Assembly: GCA_041844835.1 (NCBI GenBank) | Contig: JBGZBU010000025.1 | Span: 1 to 12,356, forward strand | Reading direction: 5' to 3' | DNA length: 12,356 bases | From: CAUUCX01 sp041844835 | GTDB lineage: Bacteria > Bacillota > Clostridia > Peptostreptococcales > Anaerovoracaceae | In this document: positions 7,462 to 12,356 of the stretch, piece by piece | Position numbering within the stretch: the first letter of the stretch is position 1 | Layout of the letters: the number at the start of each line of letters is the position of its first letter | Made by a program: the position numbers and the translations under genes | The notes under the pieces: model-generated | Databases searched by the model: none | Told to the model about the DNA's origin: nothing | What the model saw: the letters and a program-made list of their open reading frames with translations, nothing else

Positions 7462-8784
7462 ATGCTTTTTAAGAACATTTCCGTTTTGGATAAAGATTTT
7501 AAATTGCAAAGCCGGATGTATGTTGGAATTAGCGGAGATACGATAGGATATATCGGCTCTGAAAGTCCGCAAAACATCATGGAATATATGCGCGGCGGGG
7601 TGTATGAGGGAGACGGCCTGCTTTTGATGAGCGGCTTTTATAATGCGCATTCCCATTCGCCGATGACCCTTTTGCGCGGGTACGGCGAGAATTTGACTCT
7701 GAATAACTGGCTGAATCAAAAGATTTTTCCGTATGAGGCTGAAATGAACGGCGAATCGGTTTATTGGGGAACTATGCTTGCAATCGCGGAGTCTCTTAAA
7801 AGCGGAATAGTTTCAAGCAGCGATATGTACTTCTTCTCTCCGTCCTCTGCGGAAGCCGTACTTGATTCAGGTGTAAAAATGAATATCTCAAGAGCGGTGG
7901 TGAACATGGATGGAAGCGATCCGCATGAGCTTGCTTCGTATAAGGAAATGGTCGATTTTTGCGAAGAATATCATATGCGCGGGATGGGGCGGCTGCGCAC
8001 GGATGTGGCAATTCACGCCGAATACACATCCGATCTTGCCACATGTGAAGTTGTTGCGGAATACGGTAAATCTAATAATCTGCATGCGCACATACATCTT
8101 TCGGAGACGCGCGCAGAGCATGAACGTTGCAAGGAAAAATATGGGAAGACACCGACGCAATACTTTGCCGAAGCGGGGATGTTTGATATTAAATGTACGG
8201 CTGCGCATTGTGTTTGGCTTGAAAATCATGATTTTGATACGTTGAAAGATAAAAATGTGACCGTAGCGAGCTGTCCGGTCTCTAATATGAAACTTGCAAG
8301 CGGCATTGCGGATACCGATATGATGTTGCAAAAAGGAATAAATCTCGCGTTGGGGACCGACGGGCCCGCAAGCAACAACAGTTTGAATTTTTTTGAAGAG
8401 ATGAAATTTTTAGCATTGGGACTGAAAGTATGGAAAACGGATCCTGCAGTTCTCAGCCCCCGTGATGTTTTGCAAGCTGCAACGATCGGAGGTGCAAGAG
8501 CGCAGGGACGCCATGATTGCGGTTCCGTCCGCGTTGGGAACAAGGCTGATTTGGTGCTTGTGGATATCGGCGCACCGAATATGCAGCCGATCCATGATAT
8601 TGTCGGAAATATAGTTTATGCGGCATCGCCTGCAGATGTGGTCATGACAATTGTTGACGGTAAGATTCTCTATGAAAAAGGGGAGTTTAAAACAATCGAT
8701 ATTGAAAATGCGACAGCTTGCGCGTGCGCGGAGAACAAAAGGATTTTAAATATTTTAGGGAGAGGCGGAGTCGGTGGATACTAA
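7462..8784 (+). CDS. mtaD: Amidohydrolase, probable 5'-methylthioadenosine/S-adenosylhomocysteine deaminase
   Basis: This is a cytosolic metal-dependent amidohydrolase of the TRZ/ATZ (MtaD) family, whose members deaminate adenosyl compounds left after S-adenosylmethionine use. Of 440 residues, metal and active-site positions are complete: NAHSHSPMTLLRG (61-73, His63 and His65), AIHAEYT (183-189), HIHLSET (210-216, metal His212 and Glu215), AAHCVWL (247-253, His249), VASCPVSNMKLASGIA (268-283) and LALGTDGPASNNS (295-307, catalytic Asp300). The flanking small beta-domain (1-55 and about 360-410) is typical. GGAGG (7450-7454) seven bases before the ATG fixes the start, 17 bp after mfd. It ends inside the next gene (11-bp overlap). 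It occupies the place where B. subtilis has spoVT. The exact substrate cannot be told from sequence: guanine, cytosine and chlorohydrolase relatives share this pattern, so the symbol is tentative. Confidence 0.8.
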   Translation: MLFKNISVLDKDFKLQSRMYVGISGDTIGYIGSESPQNIMEYMRGGVYEGDGLLLMSGFYNAHSHSPMTLLRGYGENLTLNNWLNQKIFPYEAEMNGESVYWGTMLAIAESLKSGIVSSSDMYFFSPSSAEAVLDSGVKMNISRAVVNMDGSDPHELASYKEMVDFCEEYHMRGMGRLRTDVAIHAEYTSDLATCEVVAEYGKSNNLHAHIHLSETRAEHERCKEKYGKTPTQYFAEAGMFDIKCTAAHCVWLENHDFDTLKDKNVTVASCPVSNMKLASGIADTDMMLQKGINLALGTDGPASNNSLNFFEEMKFLALGLKVWKTDPAVLSPRDVLQAATIGGARAQGRHDCGSVRVGNKADLVLVDIGAPNMQPIHDIVGNIVYAASPADVVMTIVDGKILYEKGEFKTIDIENATACACAENKRILNILGRGGVGGY

Positions 8785-10435
8785 AAAAACATTTATTGAA
8801 GGAGCATTTGTGCTCGGAATTGCCGGAGTCATAATCAAGATGATGGGTTTTCTTTTCAGGATCCCCCTCGGAAATATGATAGGCGACAAGGGCATGGGAT
8901 ACTACCAGGCGGCATACCCCATTTACGTTTTTTTACTGCTGATTGCGATAGCGGGAATTCCGATAGCGATTTCAAAAATGGTGTCTGAACGTATAGCTGT
9001 AGGCGAATACCGCGAGGCGTATCGCGTCTTCAGAGTTTCATTCATACTGCTTTTGTGTATCGGTGTGGTTTCTTTCTCAATATGCTTTTTCGGAGCAGGA
9101 TTTATAAGCCAGCACCTCCGCGTACCGAATGCGAAATATTCGATGATGGCCATTGCACCTGCGCTGCTTTTGTGCCCGATGATGGCTGCATACCGCGGTT
9201 ACTTTCAGGGAATGCAAAACATGACTCCCACTGCCGCATCGCAGGTAATGGAGCAACTGTTCAGGGTTATTACGGGATTGACATTTGCTTTCATCTTTCT
9301 GACGCACGGAGTCGAATACGCGGCTGCGGGAGCCTCATTCGGCGCCACCGCCGGCGGAATTGCGGGATTGCTTACGGTTGTATACATTTACAGAGCAAAC
9401 AGAATGCATATTCACGGTGATATTGCGGTAAGCGCTGATGCCGGGAAGTCGGCGGTTCCGACTAAAAAGATCCTGCGTGACATATTGATAATTGCGATAC
9501 CGATTACCATAGGAGCGTCCATAATGCCCATAATGAACGTAATAGATGTGGGAATAGTTGTCAGAAGGCTCACAGCTACGGGCTGGACGGAAGCGGAGGC
9601 GACCGCTCTCTACGGACAGCTTGCGGGCTTTGTCGGACCTTTGATCAATTTCCCGCAGGTTTTGACGCAAGCCGTTTCCATGAGTCTGGTTCCTGTGGTT
9701 GCGGCAGCATATAAGAAAAATGATATGCCGTTTTTGCAAAAAAATGTGGAACTCGGTATGCGTATGGCTCTTTTGATCGGATTTCCCTGCGCTTTCGGAA
9801 TGATTGCACTGGCAGAACCTATAATGCGCAGCCTTTATCCTTTGCGACTTGATGCTGCGATCTCTGCGGCTTCTCTGCTTATGATCATGGGAGGCGGGGT
9901 GATTTTTCTCGCTACGGTGCAGACGCTTACGGGAGTTCTCCAGGGAATCGGAAAACAGCTTATCCCCGTCAGGAATCTCGCTGTCGGAGCACTTGCGAAA
10001 ATTTTCATCACTTACGGTCTAACAGGTGTTGAGAGCATAAATGTAAGAGGTGCGGCGATCGGAACGGTAGCGGCTTATATAATTGCGTCGACATTAAACA
10101 TATTCGCCGTAAAAAAATATACGGGCGCGAAATTTAATTTAAAGCTCACATATATCAAGCCCATAGCTGCCTCATTAATAATGGGCGTTGCGGCATACTT
10201 TTCGTACACACTGACGATGTTGCCCGTCTCTGCTCTGTTGGGGCAGCATTTGCCGGCCGGCTCCACTATTTCGATCTTTTTGCCCACGGCGATCAGTACG
10301 GGCGTCGGTGTTCTTGCGGGAATGCTTCTTTATGCCGTGCTGATTTTAAAATTTAAAGCTGTAACGAAAGAAGAACTTAAAAACCTGCCGCAAAGAGGAA
10401 AAATCAGCCGCATATTGAAAAAATTCATTAAATGA
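8774..10435 (+). CDS. SpoVB/YabM-type polysaccharide flippase (MVF/MATE-like)
   Basis: This membrane protein belongs to the MOP exporter superfamily (SpoVB, YabM, YtgP, MurJ), which flips lipid-linked sugars such as the peptidoglycan precursor. Its 553 residues contain about 14 hydrophobic segments (roughly 10-31, 48-68, 89-109, 125-145, 163-178, 183-207, 236-258, 285-310, 330-349, 364-390, 400-415, 425-445, 460-480 and 500-525). Family landmarks are the N-terminal GFLFRIPLGNMIGDKGMGYY (25-44) leading into QAAYPIY, and RGYFQGMQNMTP (141-152). The C-terminal tail is basic and cytoplasmic. The start is GTG at 8774, five bases after AGGCGG (8763-8768), and overlaps mtaD by 11 bp. Position after mfd matches B. 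subtilis yabM, so orthology to yabM is likelier than to true spoVB. Because most sporulation genes of this block are gone, a general cell-wall or exopolysaccharide role is likelier than a spore-cortex one; that is inference. Confidence 0.88.
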   Translation: MDTKKTFIEGAFVLGIAGVIIKMMGFLFRIPLGNMIGDKGMGYYQAAYPIYVFLLLIAIAGIPIAISKMVSERIAVGEYREAYRVFRVSFILLLCIGVVSFSICFFGAGFISQHLRVPNAKYSMMAIAPALLLCPMMAAYRGYFQGMQNMTPTAASQVMEQLFRVITGLTFAFIFLTHGVEYAAAGASFGATAGGIAGLLTVVYIYRANRMHIHGDIAVSADAGKSAVPTKKILRDILIIAIPITIGASIMPIMNVIDVGIVVRRLTATGWTEAEATALYGQLAGFVGPLINFPQVLTQAVSMSLVPVVAAAYKKNDMPFLQKNVELGMRMALLIGFPCAFGMIALAEPIMRSLYPLRLDAAISAASLLMIMGGGVIFLATVQTLTGVLQGIGKQLIPVRNLAVGALAKIFITYGLTGVESINVRGAAIGTVAAYIIASTLNIFAVKKYTGAKFNLKLTYIKPIAASLIMGVAAYFSYTLTMLPVSALLGQHLPAGSTISIFLPTAISTGVGVLAGMLLYAVLILKFKAVTKEELKNLPQRGKISRILKKFIK

Positions 10436-10490
10436 GGGACTTATATCACATAAAAATGTATTAAAATATGTTCAATCGCTATAAATACAG

Positions 10491-10519
10491 TTGACAAAGT
10501 ATTTGAAAAATGGGAAAAT
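10491..10519 (+). promoter_or_regulatory. Sigma-A-type promoter for hup
   Basis: The perfect -35 TTGACA (10491-10496) is 17 bp before GAAAAT (10514-10519, 4 of 6 matches), with an extended -10 TG at 10511-10512. The start would be near 10526, giving a leader of roughly 180 bases before hup. Confidence 0.6.
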
Positions 10520-10580
10520 GTAGAGCAGTAGAAAGATAAGTACAAAGAGCGGGCGTGATGCTTTCTCTTTTGTGGCAGTC

Positions 10581-10600
10581 GGTCTATAATGGTCTATAAA
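10581..10600. repeat. 10-bp tandem repeat in the hup leader
   Basis: GGTCTATAAT is followed at once by GGTCTATAAA, nine of ten bases repeated with one-helical-turn spacing. Each copy contains a -10-like TATAAT or TATAAA. GTGGCA at 10572-10577 is 17 bp before the second (10595-10600), so this may be a weak second promoter or a paired protein-binding site. Confidence 0.4.
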
Positions 10601-10690
10601 TGTCGATCCTTATTGAATCATATGAAGTTTTGAGAGAGTGGTTGAATACGGCTTGACATATTTGATTAGGCATAATTGTATATTTTTTTA

Positions 10691-10697
10691 AGGAGGG
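10691..10697 (+). promoter_or_regulatory. Strong hup ribosome-binding site
   Basis: AGGAGGG lies seven bases before the hup ATG. It is the strongest Shine-Dalgarno site in the window and implies that the host's 16S anti-SD is the canonical one. Confidence 0.85.
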
Positions 10698-10704
10698 TTA
10701 GTTT

Positions 10705-10983
10705 ATGAACAAGGCTGAATTGGTTGCAAGTGTTGCAGAAAAAACAGGTATGACTAAAAAGAATGCTGAAATGGCAGTGAACGCGTTGGTTTCAACTGTT
10801 GAAGAGGCGCTTGTAAAAGGTGAAAAGGTTCAAATGATTGGCTTTGGAACTTTTGAAACAAGAGAGAGAAAAGCAAGAAAAGGAAGAAATCCTAGAAAGC
10901 CTGATGAAATCATTCAGATTGCAGCATCAAAGGCTCCGGTATTTAAAGCCGGTAAAGCTCTTAAAGAAGCAATCAACAAATAG
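10705..10983 (+). CDS. hup: DNA-binding protein HU
   Basis: HU is the small dimeric histone-like protein that bends and compacts the nucleoid. At 92 residues it is standard length. It shows the helical dimerisation half (1-45), IGFGTFETRERKARKG (45-60), RNP (61-63) with the DNA-intercalating Pro63 at the tip of the beta arm, and APVFKAGKALKEAIN (77-91). Codon use differs from the neighbours: it favours AAA, GAA, AGA and GTT/GCT and avoids the CGC, CGG and GCG common in mfd or mtaD, as expected for very high expression. It has its own promoter region, a very strong Shine-Dalgarno site and an intrinsic terminator, so it is probably a single-gene unit. hup between the mazG region and rqcP is a recognised clostridial arrangement. 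Confidence 0.97.
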   Translation: MNKAELVASVAEKTGMTKKNAEMAVNALVSTVEEALVKGEKVQMIGFGTFETRERKARKGRNPRKPDEIIQIAASKAPVFKAGKALKEAINK

Positions 10984-10994
10984 CTTAATCAAGG

Positions 10995-11006
10995 CAGATG
11001 CATCTG
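10995..11006. promoter_or_regulatory. 12-bp perfect palindrome after hup
   Basis: CAGATGCATCTG is exactly self-complementary and lies between the hup stop codon and its terminator. It has no loop, so it is a better duplex protein site than RNA hairpin. It could be chance. Confidence 0.3.
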
Positions 11007-11018
11007 TTATGATGTTTT

Positions 11019-11050
11019 AAGAAAGTCGATCCTGTCGGCTTTCTTTTTTT
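11019..11050 (+). terminator. Intrinsic terminator of hup
   Basis: An 11-bp stem pairs 11019-11029 (AAGAAAGTCGA) with 11035-11045 (TCGGCTTTCTT), with one T-G wobble and the five-base loop TCCTG (11030-11034). It runs into seven T residues at 11044-11050. This is a textbook rho-independent terminator, 36 bp after the hup stop. Confidence 0.9.
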
Positions 11051-11055
11051 GAGTA

Positions 11056-11084
11056 TTGCAGGCCACATCGCATTAATGTAAAAT
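11056..11084 (+). promoter_or_regulatory. Candidate promoter for rqcP and the CAP gene
   Basis: TTGCAG (11056-11061) is 17 bp before TAAAAT (11079-11084, 5 of 6 matches). It directly follows the hup terminator, so a new promoter is needed here for the downstream genes. A start near 11091 is expected. The -35 is weak (3 of 6). Confidence 0.5.
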
Positions 11085-11148
11085 CTATTAGATGAAAATG
11101 CGGCGATGAGAATGCAATGTGACAGTTTATCGGATATTTGAGAGAGAT

Positions 11149-11433
11149 ATGAGAATAGATAAATTTTTAAAAAATTCGCGACTGATAAAACGCAGGACTA
11201 TAGCAAAAGAAATATGCGAGCAGGGGCGAGTAATGTTGAACAATAAAATTGCAAAGCCCGGTTCCGAGGTTGCGGTCGGGGATGTAATTGCCATAAGATT
11301 CGGAACAAGTGAGGCGATCGTAAGGGTAACTGAAATTCTGGATACGGCAAAAAAAGATAAATCAGCGGAAATGTATGAGATGATAGAGCGCAGGGAATAT
11401 AAGGTGTTTGAGGGTTCAAATGAGAGTAACTGA
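11149..11433 (+). CDS. rqcP: RqcP (YabO), S4-domain ribosome quality-control factor
   Basis: RqcP is a small S4-fold RNA-binding protein that, in B. subtilis, works with RqcH on stalled 50S subunits during C-terminal alanine tailing of nascent chains. From the ATG at 11149 it is 94 residues. MRIDKFLKNSRLIKRR (1-16) is the family's invariant opening, AKEICEQGRVMLNN (19-32) completes the S4 RNA-binding motif, and the conserved tail SAEMYEMI (72-79) follows. An in-frame GTG at 11119 would add ten residues unlike the family and has no better ribosome site, so I prefer 11149; the only SD there is a weak GAGAGAG two bases away. In Bacillus this gene is followed by yabP and yabQ. Here it overlaps an SLH/CAP protein by 14 bp. 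Confidence 0.92.
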   Translation: MRIDKFLKNSRLIKRRTIAKEICEQGRVMLNNKIAKPGSEVAVGDVIAIRFGTSEAIVRVTEILDTAKKDKSAEMYEMIERREYKVFEGSNESN

Positions 11434-12356
11434 TGCTTATTTGCACTTAATAAGGCGTGCATTCGTAGTGCTGCTTGTTATGGCGTCTATCTTTGTATGC
11501 GCATTTTCTTGCTGCGGGAGCGGAAGAATTATGCCATACGCATCTGAGACTGCTGACGCTGATTATGCCGCAAAATTATCACAGATGGGGCTTTTGTCGG
11601 ATCCGCAAAATAATGATCCGCTGGATAGAAAAATAGGGATTACCATGGTTTTAAAGCTCATGGGATATGATCAGGCGGCTGTAAATTCCGGGGTCTACGG
11701 GGAAGCGGGCAGATTTAGTGATGTTCCAAAATGGTTTTCAGGCTATGCCGACCTTGCATATGAATTAAATATAGCAAACGGAACGGCGACGGGCAGATTT
11801 TCTCCGAACTCCCCGCTGAGCGAAAAACAGCTTGTTTGCTTTTTGCTCAGGGCTTTGGGATATGACGTTGAATCCAGCTGGAAGGATGCGGACGGCATAG
11901 CAAAGCGGATAGGGTTGATAAGGGGAGACTACACTCTCGGCAATACACAGATCCGAAAAAAAGAAGCGGCGGAGTTCATATTTAAGGCTATGTCGAAAAA
12001 AAGCGCGGACAGTTCTCAATATTTGGGGATGTCTCTGATAAATAAAGGAGCGATAAGTGAAAGAGATGCAATTTCATCCGGTCTGCTTGAGCAGGTTTCC
12101 GGGAATCTTGAGTTTACAAGCATTGCAAAAGATCCGCATGCAGGAATTGCACCGGGGATAAACGACAAAAATGTCAATTCTCAAGGGGCGGGGAAAAGCT
12201 TTGATGATCTGAAGAAAGAATATAATATATATGGCGACGAACTCAGCGATGATGAAAAAAAACTTGCAAAATTGGTTAACGACTATCGCATGAGTTTGGG
12301 GCTGCCTGCTCTGAAAATATCCAAATCGCTCACAAAAGTGGCGAGGTATCATGTCC
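11420..12356 (+). CDS. Secreted SLH-domain and CAP-domain protein, partial (3' end beyond window)
   Basis: An uninterrupted frame from ATG 11420 runs off the right edge after 312 codons, so the product is longer than seen. Residues 1-31 look like a signal peptide: Arg12-Arg13, then a hydrophobic core 14-30. CC at 31-32 could be a lipid-attachment cysteine, but AFSC is a poor lipobox. Residues 46-190 are S-layer-homology-like; the clearest repeat is 99-148 (FSDVPKWFSGYADLAYEL, then GRFSPNSPLSEKQL ending at 139), followed by a weaker one to about 190. A polar linker (195-270) leads to the start of a CAP/SCP (YkwD-like) domain: SDDEKKLAKLVNDYRMSLGL (276-295) and LKISKSLTKVARYHV (298-312). SLH domains usually bind wall-linked polymers. 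The CAP part's biochemical activity is uncertain in bacteria. GAGGG (11410-11414), five bases upstream, supports the start, and the 14-bp overlap with rqcP suggests cotranscription. Confidence 0.8.
   Translation, partial: MRVTDAYLHLIRRAFVVLLVMASIFVCAFSCCGSGRIMPYASETADADYAAKLSQMGLLSDPQNNDPLDRKIGITMVLKLMGYDQAAVNSGVYGEAGRFSDVPKWFSGYADLAYELNIANGTATGRFSPNSPLSEKQLVCFLLRALGYDVESSWKDADGIAKRIGLIRGDYTLGNTQIRKKEAAEFIFKAMSKKSADSSQYLGMSLINKGAISERDAISSGLLEQVSGNLEFTSIAKDPHAGIAPGINDKNVNSQGAGKSFDDLKKEYNIYGDELSDDEKKLAKLVNDYRMSLGLPALKISKSLTKVARYHV

Larger units (their letters stand above)
10436..10704. other. Intergenic regulatory region before hup
   Basis: This 269-bp AT-rich stretch has no coding sequence with a believable start and family match. 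It holds a promoter (10491-10519), a 10-bp tandem repeat (10581-10600), a second isolated TTGACA (10653-10658) and the hup ribosome-binding site AGGAGGG (10691-10697). There is no clear terminator after the flippase gene. The conserved mazG (yabN) expected near here is absent. AGAAAG (10530-10535) can pair with CTTTCT (10561-10566), and AAAGAG (10544-10549) with CTCTTT (10565-10570), as weak crossing helices. Confidence 0.7.

Noticed and set aside
10653..10684. Second hup promoter from TTGACA at 10653
   Set aside because: The -35 is perfect, but the -10 candidates sit at poor distances (CATAAT at 12 bp, TATATT at 20 bp), and the latter would start transcription within the ribosome-binding site.
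11119..11433. Longer rqcP starting at GTG 11119
   Set aside because: The extra ten residues do not match the family, which begins at MRxDKFL; ATG 11149 fits exactly, though its SD is weak, so the choice is not certain.

Overview
The window looks like chromosomal DNA from a low-to-moderate-GC Gram-positive bacterium of the Clostridia (Bacillota). All nine genes are on the + strand, most have strong Shine-Dalgarno sites, and the order murC - glmU(part) - prs - pth - mfd - spoVB/yabM-like - hup - rqcP is the conserved block known from Bacillus and Clostridia (in B. subtilis gcaD-prs-ctc-spoVC-yabK-mfd-spoVT-yabM-yabN-yabO-yabP-yabQ-divIC). Several expected members are missing: purR and spoVG before glmU, ctc after prs, spoVT after mfd, mazG/yabN after yabM, and yabP-yabQ after rqcP. 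Loss of spoVG, spoVT, yabP and yabQ together points to a lineage that no longer sporulates. Family XIII/Anaerovoracaceae-like Clostridia would fit, but that placement is an inference.

Layout. Bases 1-237 hold a structured repeat (55 bp present twice, 104 bp apart, around an inverted third arm) and then the murC ribosome-binding site. Bases 238-10435 are a tightly packed run: murC; a free-standing acetyltransferase half of GlmU; prs; pth; mfd, which overlaps pth by 8 bp; an MtaD-like amidohydrolase; and a 14-helix SpoVB/MurJ-family transporter, which overlaps the amidohydrolase by 11 bp. Bases 10436-10704 are a 269-bp regulatory gap with a good sigma-A-type promoter. hup follows, closed by a strong intrinsic terminator at 11019-11050. 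A new promoter then serves rqcP and, overlapping it, a secreted SLH/CAP-domain protein that runs off the right edge.

How the genes fit together. murC, GlmU-C and the transporter serve cell-wall precursor synthesis and export. prs supplies PRPP. pth and rqcP rescue stalled translation, mfd rescues stalled transcription, and HU compacts DNA. The amidohydrolase probably salvages adenosyl by-products of S-adenosylmethionine. The window is mainly housekeeping. The points worth a second look are the repeat/three-way-junction element at the left edge, the truncated GlmU, the sporulation-gene losses, and the surface protein where yabP/yabQ would normally be.
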